This document shows positions 27,796 to 36,270 of a stretch of DNA of 64,000 nucleotides, piece by piece (the first letter of the stretch is position 1; each line of letters starts with the position of its first letter). The stretch is from Rhodobacter sp. 24-YEA-8 (GTDB lineage: Bacteria; Pseudomonadota; Alphaproteobacteria; Rhodobacterales; Rhodobacteraceae), in the NCBI RefSeq assembly GCF_900105075.1, contig NZ_FNSK01000003.1, forward strand, positions 11,001-75,000, in the 5' to 3' direction. The translations under genes were made by a program, and so were the position numbers. Under the pieces are notes generated by a model that searched no databases, had not been told where the DNA came from, and saw nothing but the letters and a program-made list of their open reading frames with translations.

Positions 27796-28872
27796 ATGCA
27801 AAAACCAGTCCCGTCCGGTCGGGCGCTTGTGCCCTTTGTCAGCGTTGAAAACATGGCGCGCCTGATCACCAGCATCGGCCTGCCGCGCCTGCTGACAGAG
27901 CTTGTCGATTACATCGAACAGGATTTCTTGCGCTGGCAGAGCTTTGAAAAATCGCCGCGCCTTGCGTCGCATTCCGAAGGCGGCGTGATCGAACTGATGC
28001 CGACCTCGGATCATGTGAATTATGTCTTCAAATATGTGAACGGCCACCCGGTCAATCTGCAGCGCAACCTGCAAACCGTTGTGGCCTTCGGCGTGCTGTC
28101 GGATGTCGAAACCGGCTATCCGCTCCTTCTGACCGAGATGACGCTTCTGACCGCGCTGCGCACGGCGGCGACTTCGGCCATGGTGGCGCGGCTGCTGGCG
28201 CCGAAAGACGCGCGCGTGCTGGCGCTGATCGGCAATGGCGCGCAGGCCGAATTCCAGGCCATTGCCATGCAGACCATTTGCGGCATCGAAGAGGTGCGGC
28301 TTTACGATATCGACCCCGCCGCCACCGCCAAGACCGCGCGCAATCTTGCGCAGACCGGTCTCAGGATCGCCGAATGCAAAAGCGTCGAAGAGGCCGTCCT
28401 GGGCGCTCAGATCATCACCACCTGTACCGCCGACAAGCAAAACGCCACCATCCTGACCGATAATCTGGTCGGCGATGGGGTGCATATCAACGCGATTGGC
28501 GGCGACTGCCCCGGCAAGACCGAACTGGCCGCCGCCATCCTAAACCGCTCGGATGTGTTTGTGGAGTTTCCGCCCCAGACCCGGATCGAGGGCGAGATCC
28601 AGCAGATGCCCGAGGATTTCCCGGTGACCGAGCTTTGGCAGGTGCTGAACGGCGAGCGCCCGGGTCGTGTGTCAGACCGCCAGATCACGCTTTTTGACAG
28701 CGTGGGCTTCGCCATCGAGGATTTCAGCGCCGTCCGCTATATCCGCGACAAGATCCGGGACACTGACTTTAAAGAGGATCTGGACCTGCTCGCAGATCCC
28801 GATGACACCCGCGATCTCTATGGCATGATGGGGCGCATCGCCGGCGCCCGCGACGAGGGCGCCGCAAGATGA
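27796..28872 (+). CDS. ocd: ornithine cyclodeaminase
   Basis: 358 aa member of the OCD/mu-crystallin family, converting L-ornithine to L-proline and ammonia with NAD. Seen: PTSDHVNYVFKYVNGHP substrate region, TEMTLLTALRTAATSAMVARLLA, the NAD-binding LALIGNGAQAEFQAIAM, and GGDCPGKTEL- with a conserved Asp. The ATG at 27796 follows AGGAGAAAAAG. It overlaps the next gene by ATGA. With the citrulline and methylarginine hydrolases downstream it completes a route from arginine derivatives to proline. Confidence 0.92.
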   Translation: MQKPVPSGRALVPFVSVENMARLITSIGLPRLLTELVDYIEQDFLRWQSFEKSPRLASHSEGGVIELMPTSDHVNYVFKYVNGHPVNLQRNLQTVVAFGVLSDVETGYPLLLTEMTLLTALRTAATSAMVARLLAPKDARVLALIGNGAQAEFQAIAMQTICGIEEVRLYDIDPAATAKTARNLAQTGLRIAECKSVEEAVLGAQIITTCTADKQNATILTDNLVGDGVHINAIGGDCPGKTELAAAILNRSDVFVEFPPQTRIEGEIQQMPEDFPVTELWQVLNGERPGRVSDRQITLFDSVGFAIEDFSAVRYIRDKIRDTDFKEDLDLLADPDDTRDLYGMMGRIAGARDEGAAR

Positions 28873-29801
28873 AGGCGATCCGCACCTCGGTCCAGGCCCC
28901 ATCCGATGTGGTGATGATCCGGCCGCATCTCTTCACGGTGAATACGGAAACCGCCTCGGACAATGTGTTCCAGAAGATGGAAGAGGCGGCCGCCGATCTC
29001 TCCGGTCTGGCGCATCAGGAAATCACCCGCGCTGTCGAGACCCTGCGGAGTCATGGCGTCCGGGTGCATCTGTTCGAGGATGAGGGCCGGGACACCCCGG
29101 ATTCCGTCTTTCCGAACAACTGGTTCTCGACCCATGCCGGCGGCCATGTGGCGATCTACCCGATGAAGGCGCCCAGCCGCCGGCGTGAACGCAGGGCGGA
29201 TATCATCGAGATGCTGAAAGCCGAATACCGCGTTCAGGACGTGATCGACTATTCCGGGCTGGAACCTGACGGGCTGTTTCTGGAAGGTACTGGCGCCATG
29301 GTTCTCGACCATATCGACCGGGTGGCCTATGCCGTCCAGTCCGAGCGCACCAATCCCATCGCGCTGGAACGGTTCTGCACCCATTTCAACTTTGAGCCGA
29401 TGGTATTCGCCGCGGCGGACCGGCATGGCGTGGCGATCTACCACACCAATGTGCTGATGTGCATCGCAACCGATTACGCGCTTGTCGGCCTGTCTCTCAT
29501 CACCGATGCCGCGCGGCGCGACGAGATTGCGAACCGTCTGCGCGATACCGGACGCGAGGTGATCGACATCAGCGAAGAGCAGATTGCCCGTTTTGCAGGC
29601 AATGCGCTTGAACTGAGCGGAGAATTCGGGCGAATCCTCGTGATGTCCACCACTGCCCGCGAAAGCCTCTCGCAGCAGCAGATCGATATGATCCAAACCT
29701 CGACCCCGATTGTCGCGCTGGATATTCCAACGATTGAACGGGCCGGGGGATCTGTGCGCTGCACGATTGCGGGGCTTCATCTTACCCGCCGAACCAGGTA
29801 G
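28869..29801 (+). CDS. ctlX: citrulline hydrolase of the guanidine-modifying-enzyme superfamily (CtlX-like)
   Basis: 310 aa. It matches the CtlX group (arginine-deiminase-related proteins) that hydrolyses citrulline to ornithine. Visible motifs: VVMIRPHLFTVN, DSVFPNNWFSTH, GVAIYHTNVLMCI with the catalytic His, and the C-terminal GGSVRCTIAGLHL with the nucleophilic Cys. Its ATG overlaps the ocd stop. In this operon it would supply ornithine to the cyclodeaminase. The family is firm; citrulline as substrate is from family knowledge and context. Confidence 0.82.
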   Translation: MKAIRTSVQAPSDVVMIRPHLFTVNTETASDNVFQKMEEAAADLSGLAHQEITRAVETLRSHGVRVHLFEDEGRDTPDSVFPNNWFSTHAGGHVAIYPMKAPSRRRERRADIIEMLKAEYRVQDVIDYSGLEPDGLFLEGTGAMVLDHIDRVAYAVQSERTNPIALERFCTHFNFEPMVFAAADRHGVAIYHTNVLMCIATDYALVGLSLITDAARRDEIANRLRDTGREVIDISEEQIARFAGNALELSGEFGRILVMSTTARESLSQQQIDMIQTSTPIVALDIPTIERAGGSVRCTIAGLHLTRRTR

Positions 29802-29814
29802 GTCAAAACCGAAA

Positions 29815-29844
29815 CTGCCCGGCGGCGTCATCGCCGCCAGGCAG
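29815..29844 (+). other. intercistronic hairpin
   Basis: CTGCCCGGCGGCG and CGCCGCCAGGCAG pair over 13 bp (one mismatch) around a TCAT loop, between ctlX and ddaH. No T-run follows, so it is more likely an mRNA-stabilising or processing structure than a terminator. Confidence 0.55.
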
Positions 29845-29899
29845 AAACTGCAACCCCCGCTGCGGGACTTCCTTTCGGCCCCATCTTCAGGTGACTTCC

Positions 29900-30700
29900 A
29901 TGACCACGACCCCCGTTTACCGTTTCAACTCGGTCATTCTGCGCGCGCCGTCGCGTTCGATTGTGAATGGCCTGCGGGCGCTGGATACCGGCAACCCGAC
30001 CTATGAGGGCGTGAAGGCTGAGCATGAGGCCTATATCGCGGCGCTGACCGATGCCGGCTGCGAAGTCACGCTTCTGCCGGCGCTGGAAGAATTCCCGGAT
30101 TCCGTTTTCGTCGAAGACCCTGCGCTGGTGTTTTCCGAAGGCGCGGTGATCCTGCGCCCGGGCGCCGAGACCCGGATGCGCGAAACGCAGCATATCGCGC
30201 CGGTCCTGCGCGAAAAATTCGCGACCGTGCTGGAACTCGCCGAGGGTGGCTATGCCGATGGCGGCGATATCCTGACCACACCGGACCAGGTGATGATCGG
30301 CCTCTCGGCCAGGACTGACCGCAAGGGGGCCGAGGCGTTGCAGGATTGTCTGACGCAGCTTGGTCTCAAATCCTCCATCGTGGCCACGCCCGAAGGCGTG
30401 CTGCATTTCAAGACCGACTGCTCGCTGGTTGGTGATGATCTGGTGCTTTCGACGGGCCGGCTGGCAGCCTCGGGCGTGTTTGCCGGGCTGCGCACCCTGA
30501 TCGTGCCCGAGGGCGAAGAAGCCGCCGCAAATGCGCTGCGCGTGAATGACGTGGTGCTGGTGGGCAAGACCTTCCCGCGCACCATCGACCTGCTGACCGC
30601 TGAGGGCCTGAATGTCGTCGCCATCGACACGACCCAGATCGGCAAAGTGGATGCGGGCCTGTCCTGCATGTCTCTTCGCTGGTTTGATCCCAAAAAATAA
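29900..30700 (+). CDS. ddaH: dimethylarginine dimethylaminohydrolase
   Basis: About 266 aa DDAH-type enzyme, hydrolysing N-omega-methylated arginines to citrulline and (di)methylamine. Seen: EEFPDSVFVEDPALVF, YADGGDIL, the catalytic His in GVLHFKTDCSLV and the nucleophilic Cys in DAGLSCMSLRWFDP, at the family's usual places. ATG 29900 lies 9 bases after AGGTGA; a GTG three codons upstream is possible. With CtlX and ornithine cyclodeaminase upstream and an amino acid importer downstream it forms a methylarginine-to-proline pathway. Confidence 0.87.
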   Translation: MTTTPVYRFNSVILRAPSRSIVNGLRALDTGNPTYEGVKAEHEAYIAALTDAGCEVTLLPALEEFPDSVFVEDPALVFSEGAVILRPGAETRMRETQHIAPVLREKFATVLELAEGGYADGGDILTTPDQVMIGLSARTDRKGAEALQDCLTQLGLKSSIVATPEGVLHFKTDCSLVGDDLVLSTGRLAASGVFAGLRTLIVPEGEEAAANALRVNDVVLVGKTFPRTIDLLTAEGLNVVAIDTTQIGKVDAGLSCMSLRWFDPKK

Positions 30701-30740
30701 GTAAAAACAAACCACCCCCAACTCCTGACAGGGAAAGACG

Positions 30741-31523
30741 ATGAAAAAGACCCTCCTCTCCATGGCAGTCCTCGCGGCGGTTTCGACCGCCGCCCATGGC
30801 GAACCGCTGCGCCTTGGCGTCAGCCCCGAGCCCTATATGCCGATGACCTCGTTCGATTCCTCGGGCACCTGGATCGGTATCGAGGCCGAACTGACCAATC
30901 TGCTTTGCGCCAATATCCCGGAAGGCTGCGAAATCCGCCAGATGACCTGGGAGGCGCTGATCCCCGCCCTCCAGGAGAAAAAGTTCGACTTTATCGTCGG
31001 TGCCTTCTCGGTCACCGATAAGCGTCGCGAAGTCGTTGATTTCAGCACGCCCTATGTCTACGCCCAGACCGACGTCATCGGCGCCAAAGCAGACAGCCGT
31101 CCGCTTTCGCTGGTCAAGGATCCGAATGGCGAGGGCGAAGTGCTGTCGGAGGAAGGTCTTGATGGCGTCATCTTCGGCGTGCAGGCCGCAACGATCCAGG
31201 CGAATTACATCGCGATCTACCTGCCCGGCAATGGCACCCAGAACTACAATAATGCCGATAATGCGATCTCGGATCTCATGGCGGGCCGCGTCGATTACAT
31301 CGTCGTGGACAGCGATTACGGCAAAGACTTCCTGACCTCGGCCGATGGCGCGGAATATGAAACCAAGATGCGCCTGCCCAATAATATTGTCCTTGGCGAA
31401 GGCGTGGCCTATGCCGTGCGCAAGGGCGATGCCGAGACCCTCGACAAGGTGAATACCGCGCTCGGGAAGCTCCTCGAGGCCGGCACCGCCAAAGAGATCC
31501 TGACCAAATGGGGTCGTGAGTAA
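30741..31523 (+). CDS. amino acid ABC transporter substrate-binding protein
   Basis: 260 aa periplasmic protein of the SBP_bac_3 type, with a signal peptide MKKTLLSMAVLAAVSTAAHG cut before EPLRLGV. The ligand fold shows GIEAELTNLL, DFIVGAFSVTDKRREVVDFSTPY and YIVVDSDYGKDF. This family binds polar or basic amino acids. A hairpin with a short T-run follows the gene, which would let the binding protein be made in excess over the membrane components. Context suggests an arginine derivative or citrulline as ligand. Confidence 0.88.
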   Translation: MKKTLLSMAVLAAVSTAAHGEPLRLGVSPEPYMPMTSFDSSGTWIGIEAELTNLLCANIPEGCEIRQMTWEALIPALQEKKFDFIVGAFSVTDKRREVVDFSTPYVYAQTDVIGAKADSRPLSLVKDPNGEGEVLSEEGLDGVIFGVQAATIQANYIAIYLPGNGTQNYNNADNAISDLMAGRVDYIVVDSDYGKDFLTSADGAEYETKMRLPNNIVLGEGVAYAVRKGDAETLDKVNTALGKLLEAGTAKEILTKWGRE

Positions 31524-31533
31524 GCAATCCTTC

Positions 31534-31566
31534 CGGGGCAGGGCCAGTCGGCACTGCCCCGATTTT
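31534..31566 (+). terminator. attenuating terminator after the substrate-binding protein gene
   Basis: CGGGGCAG (31534-31541) pairs with CTGCCCCG (31554-31561) and is followed by ATTTTC. It probably reduces transcription into the permease genes. Confidence 0.6.
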
Positions 31567-31588
31567 CTGCAAGGGCGAATACAGGCCG

Positions 31589-32299
31589 ATGGACTCAAAA
31601 TGGGAATTGCTCGGCTGGGGTGATGCCGGTTGGGGCGACCAACTTCTGCATGGCTTCATGATGACGATCGTCGTGTCAGTGATTGCCTATGGGCTGTCGC
31701 TCATGATCGGACTTCTGGCGGCCCTGAGCAAACTGTCCGCGAGCCGCATACTGCGCGGCATTGCCAATACCTATACGACGATTGTGCGCTCTCTGCCCGA
31801 ATTGCTGGTCATCCTGATCGTCTATTTCTCGCTGGTCGGCGGGGCGGAAAAGCTGCTGAAGAGCCTTGGGCTGGTCAGTGACAGGTTTGAATTCAGCGGG
31901 TTCTGGGCTGCGGTCGTCGCACTGGCCTTCGTCAATGGCGCCTTCATGACCGAGGTGATGCGCGCTGGTATCCTTGCGGTGCCAAAGGGCCAGACCGAGG
32001 CCGCCGAGGCCATCGGCATGCCGCGTGCGCTTCTGTTCCGGCGGATCGTCCTGCCGCAGATGCTGCGCCATTCGGTGCCGGGCCTGGGCAATCTCTGGCT
32101 TGCCATCACCAAGGAAAGTGCCGTTGTGGCCGTGCTTGGCACGTTCAACGAGCTGCTCTTTACCGCCTATCGCGCCGCCGGGGTGACCAAGGAATACGGG
32201 CTCTTCTACAGCGTGGTTGCCGCTGCCTTCCTCCTCATATCGCTGGTTTCCATGGCGATCATCCATCGCATCGAAAAGCGTGTGGGAAGGGGGTTCTGA
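31589..32299 (+). CDS. amino acid ABC transporter permease (first)
   Basis: 236 aa HisM/QM-type inner-membrane permease with about five membrane segments and the EAA loop MRAGILAVPKGQTEAAEAIGM followed by FRRIVLPQML, which contacts the ATPase. Its last base is shared with the next permease start region (overlap TGATGA), so the two are coupled. Part of a complete polar amino acid importer with the flanking binding protein and ATPase. Confidence 0.9.
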   Translation: MDSKWELLGWGDAGWGDQLLHGFMMTIVVSVIAYGLSLMIGLLAALSKLSASRILRGIANTYTTIVRSLPELLVILIVYFSLVGGAEKLLKSLGLVSDRFEFSGFWAAVVALAFVNGAFMTEVMRAGILAVPKGQTEAAEAIGMPRALLFRRIVLPQMLRHSVPGLGNLWLAITKESAVVAVLGTFNELLFTAYRAAGVTKEYGLFYSVVAAAFLLISLVSMAIIHRIEKRVGRGF

Positions 32300-32988
32300 T
32301 GATCAGCGATATTCTTCAGTTTCTGCCGCCGCTGATAAAGGCGCTGCCGCTTACGCTGATGCTGACTGCAGTCGCCGGCACACTCGGGCTGATTTTCGGC
32401 ATCCTCCTGGCGCTGGCCAGGATTTCAGGCTACCGGATCCTTGTCTGGCCCTCGTTCACGCTGGGTCTTGTGATGCGGGGCACACCGCTCCTCGTGCAGC
32501 TTTATCTGGTCTATTATGGGCTGGGCGAACTGCTGCCCGGAACCTGGGTGCGCCATTCCTGGCTCTGGCCCTATCTGCGCAATGCGATCTGGTATGCGAT
32601 CCTTGTGCTGACCATCAGCCAGGCCTGCTACAATGCCGAAGTATTGCGCGGCGCCATTCTTGCGGTGCCCAAAGGCCAGATCGAGGCCGCCCGTGCCATC
32701 GGCATGAGCCCGGGGCGCATCTTCCGCCGCATCACGCTGCCGCAGGCCTTCCATGCGGCGCTGCCGGTTCTGGCCAGCGATGTGATCATCCTCCTGAAGG
32801 CGACTTCGCTCGCCTCGACGGTCACGATCATGGAAGTGCTTGGCACTGCCCGCGCGCTGCAGCGCGAAACCATGATGATCCTCGAGCCGCTGATCGCAGC
32901 TGCGATCATCTATTTCGTCGTCGTTCTCATCCTCACGCAGCTCACGACACTGCTTGAGCGCAAAGCAACCAGCTATCGCGCCCGATGA
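32299..32988 (+). CDS. amino acid ABC transporter permease (second)
   Basis: 229 aa HisQ-type permease. The EAA loop reads LRGAILAVPKGQIEAARAIGMSPGRIFRRITLPQA. Hydrophobic segments occur near residues 10-35, 50-80, 90-110 and 185-210. It overlaps the preceding permease gene and is followed after 45 bp by the ATPase gene. The two permeases would form a heterodimer. Confidence 0.9.
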   Translation: MISDILQFLPPLIKALPLTLMLTAVAGTLGLIFGILLALARISGYRILVWPSFTLGLVMRGTPLLVQLYLVYYGLGELLPGTWVRHSWLWPYLRNAIWYAILVLTISQACYNAEVLRGAILAVPKGQIEAARAIGMSPGRIFRRITLPQAFHAALPVLASDVIILLKATSLASTVTIMEVLGTARALQRETMMILEPLIAAAIIYFVVVLILTQLTTLLERKATSYRAR

Positions 32989-33033
32989 CCGGGCGATGGG
33001 CCAAACCGCGCGCTGCGGAAAGGATTAAACAAG

Positions 33034-33801
33034 ATGGCCAATGATATCGCGCTTGCGGTCAGGGATATCCGCAAGAGTTTCGGCCCGCTCGAAGTCCTCA
33101 AAGGCGTCAGCCTCGAGGCAAGGCGCGGTGATGTCATCTCGCTGATCGGGCAAAGTGGGTCCGGGAAAAGCACGCTTTTGCGCTGTATCAATTATCTCGA
33201 AACCCCGGACAGCGGCGAAATCATCGTCGGCAATGAGGTGATCCGCGCCCGGCCCGTCAAGGGCAGGATGCCGCGCGCCGACCGCAGGCAGCTGGAACTG
33301 GTCCGCCAGCGCCTTGGCATGGTGTTCCAGAACTTCAATCTCTGGGCGCATATGACGGTACTGGAAAACATCATCGAAGGGCCGCGCCACCTGCTGGGCC
33401 TGTCGCGCGACCAGGCCGTGGCCGAGGCCGAGCAACTGCTTGAAAAGGTCGGTATCCGCGAAAAGAAAGACAGCTATCCCTCGCGCCTTTCCGGCGGGCA
33501 GCAGCAGCGCGTGGCCATCGCACGCGCGCTGGCGATGAATCCCGAGGTCATGCTCTTTGACGAGCCGACCTCGGCGCTTGACCCTGAGCTGGTGCAGGAA
33601 GTGCTCCAGGTGATCAAAGGGCTTGCTGCCGAGGGCCGCACCATGATCCTTGTCACCCATGAAATGGCGCTGGCGCGGGACATCTCCTCCGAGGTGGTCT
33701 TCCTGCATCAGGGCCTGGTCGAAGAGCGCGGCGCGCCCTCCGACATGATGAGCAATCCGAAATCGGACCGGCTGCGCCAGTTCCTCCGCATGGTTGCATG
33801 A
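33034..33801 (+). CDS. amino acid ABC transporter ATP-binding protein
   Basis: 255 aa HisP/GlnQ-type ATPase: Walker A GQSGSGKS, Q-loop VFQNFNLW, signature LSGGQQQR, Walker B VMLFDEPTSALDPE and H-loop LVTHEM are all present. AAGGATTAAACAAG precedes the ATG. It is the last gene of the ocd-led operon; a perfect hairpin lies downstream before the convergent RocB-like gene. Confidence 0.92.
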   Translation: MANDIALAVRDIRKSFGPLEVLKGVSLEARRGDVISLIGQSGSGKSTLLRCINYLETPDSGEIIVGNEVIRARPVKGRMPRADRRQLELVRQRLGMVFQNFNLWAHMTVLENIIEGPRHLLGLSRDQAVAEAEQLLEKVGIREKKDSYPSRLSGGQQQRVAIARALAMNPEVMLFDEPTSALDPELVQEVLQVIKGLAAEGRTMILVTHEMALARDISSEVVFLHQGLVEERGAPSDMMSNPKSDRLRQFLRMVA

Positions 33802-33861
33802 GGCCCCCTGAGAAAGAGAACAGGGGAAATCTCTGACACCGCAGGCCGCGGGCACCAGGCC

Positions 33862-33890
33862 ACCATCGCGGCGGCACTTGTCGCGATGGT
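33862..33890. terminator. hairpin between convergent operons
   Basis: ACCATCGCG (33862-33870) pairs with CGCGATGGT (33882-33890). It lies between the convergent importer and RocB-like operons but lacks a T-run, so termination is only likely, not certain. Confidence 0.4.
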
Positions 33891-33944
33891 AAGCGGGCGT
33901 TTCATGACGATTTCGCTGCCCGCGTGACGCCCCCCTTCGCGCCC

Positions 33945-35615
33945 CTATCCCTGCGCGAAGAAGCGCGCAACGATTGCCGTCAGAAAATCCGGCAGTGTTT
34001 CAAAGGCATAGGGGGCGTGCACCCGTTCCAGCCGTTGGTGATATTCGCGCCCCCAGGGGCCGATATTGACCACCGGAAAGCGCAGCGCATTATCCGGCAC
34101 ATGGTCGATATATCGCCGGGCGGGCGTGTTTTCCGCGACGATCCTTGCGTCTTCCGGTGGCGGGACATTGCCCAGAAAGCTCATGTCCGAGATGCCGACA
34201 AAGGTGTCTCGCCAGCAGATCTGCACGCCGGTCGCGGCGAGGATCTCGTGCCTTGCGGTCTCAATCGCCCCCATCAGCGCCGCATCTTCGGCCCGGTCGG
34301 GATCGAGATGGCTGTGCGGGTAATGCAGGCTGCCAAAGCCCAGCACAATCGCCGGCCCGTTCAGCCCCGCACGCGCCACCAGCCGCGTGCAAAGCGCACG
34401 GCTGAGCGCCAGCGGATTGTCGTGGGCGGGCGGCGTCGCAAGGATCTCTTCCAGCGCGGCCTGACCTTCACGCGCGGCAACAAGGCGCATCAGTTCTGCG
34501 ATTGTCAGAACGCGCGAGGGCTCGGGCTCCGCCACTTCGCCGGTAAAGGCCTGCCGGTTGCGCGCGAAAGCCGCCATCGCCGCCGCAAGCGCGCTTTCCG
34601 CAAGGTTGTGGAACTGCGCCATCAGCGCCGAGGGGCTGCGGCTGTGCGACAGCCAGTTGAAGGCCAGCCAGACCTGTTCCGGCGTGGTCACATCATAGCC
34701 CGCGCGGAAGTCACCCCCGTCAAGACAGATCGGCGGCGGCGAGACCTCAGCGCCGCCCCGGTCGCAAAGATCGGGGTTGGTCTCCATCGCAGTCATCAGA
34801 TGGGCCGCAATCAGATGCGCGCTGGCCCCGTCGAACGGGTAGCTCGCATGGGAGGGCTTGCCCACGACCATCGCAAACGGCAGGAGCTTGCCGATCGTGC
34901 CTTTGTAGATCGCCCGGCCCCCGGCGCCGTCGCCCTGATCGCTGGTCGCATCAAGATTGATGCCGCCCGCGATCTCAAGATCCCATTCACGCGCGAGCTC
35001 GGGCAGGATGTCGCGAAAGGCCCGCATCCCCTGCGAACTGGCCTCCTCATCCGGCGTCATGGCGAGCAGCAAATTGCCCTCTGCCGCGCCCGAGGCTGCG
35101 AAATTCTCGAGCGTGGTGATCCCGGCTGCGATGCCGCTTTTCATATCGAGAAGGCCGCGTCCTGGCAGGAAATCACCGCTTTCGAAATCGACCCGCGCCT
35201 TTTCCTCGGCGGGGGAAAGCGGGCGGCTGGCCAGATCCTGGCGCAGCGCGGCCAGCAACGGTTCGGGCGAGAAGGCGAGATCCGCCAGATCGCGGTAATT
35301 CGACGCGGAAACCACATCATAATGGCCCGCAAGCACCAGGGTGCGCCGCCCGCTCCCGCGCACAAGCCCGACCACGATCTGTCGTTCTGGCTCGCCATGG
35401 CTGGCAATCAGGCGCACCCGTTCAGGATGATCCGCGAAACAGGGCAGCCCGCGCAAAAGGGCGGCGGCTTTCTCGCCGAACGCCGCCTCGCCCGGGGTGC
35501 CGGTCTCGCTCGCCCATTCCACAAGGCGCAGGGCATGATCCAGGCAGCGCGCCGCGTTTTTACCCTGAACCGCGCGCCCGGTCTGGCCGCTGCCGGGCTG
35601 TTCTTCATTCACCAT
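33945..35615 (-). CDS. M20-family hydrolase, RocB-like
   Basis: 556 aa, close in size and layout to the RocB arginine-utilisation protein. M20 metal-site motifs are present: GHYDVV (His), GRGLLDMKSG (Asp), TPDEEASSQG (Glu-Glu) and the dimerisation-domain KPSHASYPFDG. The enzyme would cleave an amide bond in an N-acyl or peptide-linked amino acid; the RocB substrate is not well defined. It overlaps the TetR gene by 11 bases and is last in a three-gene minus-strand operon with a guanidine-modifying hydrolase. Confidence 0.85.
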   Translation of the reverse strand: MVNEEQPGSGQTGRAVQGKNAARCLDHALRLVEWASETGTPGEAAFGEKAAALLRGLPCFADHPERVRLIASHGEPERQIVVGLVRGSGRRTLVLAGHYDVVSASNYRDLADLAFSPEPLLAALRQDLASRPLSPAEEKARVDFESGDFLPGRGLLDMKSGIAAGITTLENFAASGAAEGNLLLAMTPDEEASSQGMRAFRDILPELAREWDLEIAGGINLDATSDQGDGAGGRAIYKGTIGKLLPFAMVVGKPSHASYPFDGASAHLIAAHLMTAMETNPDLCDRGGAEVSPPPICLDGGDFRAGYDVTTPEQVWLAFNWLSHSRSPSALMAQFHNLAESALAAAMAAFARNRQAFTGEVAEPEPSRVLTIAELMRLVAAREGQAALEEILATPPAHDNPLALSRALCTRLVARAGLNGPAIVLGFGSLHYPHSHLDPDRAEDAALMGAIETARHEILAATGVQICWRDTFVGISDMSFLGNVPPPEDARIVAENTPARRYIDHVPDNALRFPVVNIGPWGREYHQRLERVHAPYAFETLPDFLTAIVARFFAQG

Positions 35616-36270
35616 CGATCATCCTCGCCGGCATGTCATTCTCACCCTCTCCGGGCGGCGCAAAACTCTCGCCCGTCAGGGCCTCAACCGATGACAGGGC
35701 CACCGTCACCAGTTCATTTTCTTCAAAAAGCCCGCCTGCAAGCCGGCCTTCCAGCCAGAGCCCGTCCATCAGTGCATTGATCGCAACGGCAAGCCGATGG
35801 GCGCGGGTCTCATCGATCTCTTTGCCGCGCGCTGCAAGGAAAGCCACGATCAGGCGCTGCAGCTTGTTGCGAAAGGCCAGATAGCCCTCGCAATGGATCC
35901 CGGCCAGCGTTGGGTTATGGCTCACCTGGCTGATAAAAGCCGACCAGAGCGCCAGATTTCGGTTGTTGGAAACCGGCTCCGTCAGATTGGCCACGATGAA
36001 ACGGCGCAGATTTTCCGCAGCGGATCCTGCCTCCTCCTCATCGGTGAAGGTCAGGACAGAGACCACCCTGCGGTATGCCTCCTGCAGCAGGATCTCTTTG
36101 CTTTCAAAGTGATGCGCGATCAGACCGGGGGCAACCCCGGCCTGTTTCGCGATCTCGCGAAAGGTCGCGCCCTGCAGACCCGATTGCGCAATCACATCCA
36201 GCGCCGCCTCGACCAGATCACCCCGGCGTTGCGCCTCGGGGATCCGCCGCCAGGCCGGGGCCTTTGTCAC
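35605..36270 (-). CDS. TetR-family transcriptional regulator (BetI-like)
   Basis: About 221 aa. The N-terminal helix-turn-helix (RRGDLVEAALDVIAQSGLQGATFREIAKQAGVAPGLIAHHFESKEILLQEAYRRV) and C-terminal helical domain (AINALMDGLWLEGRL) resemble BetI-group regulators. The GTG at 36270 overlaps the stop of the upstream hydrolase (GTGA) and fits the family start better than the upstream in-frame ATG. It is the middle gene of the hydrolase-regulator-RocB operon and probably autoregulates it. Confidence 0.87.
   Translation of the reverse strand: MTKAPAWRRIPEAQRRGDLVEAALDVIAQSGLQGATFREIAKQAGVAPGLIAHHFESKEILLQEAYRRVVSVLTFTDEEEAGSAAENLRRFIVANLTEPVSNNRNLALWSAFISQVSHNPTLAGIHCEGYLAFRNKLQRLIVAFLAARGKEIDETRAHRLAVAINALMDGLWLEGRLAGGLFEENELVTVALSSVEALTGESFAPPGEGENDMPARMIDGE

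Noticed and set aside
33924..35780. A 618-codon plus-strand frame antisense to the RocB-like gene
   Set aside because: The RocB-like product has clear M20 motifs on the other strand; this frame has the low-complexity Arg/His composition of a shadow.
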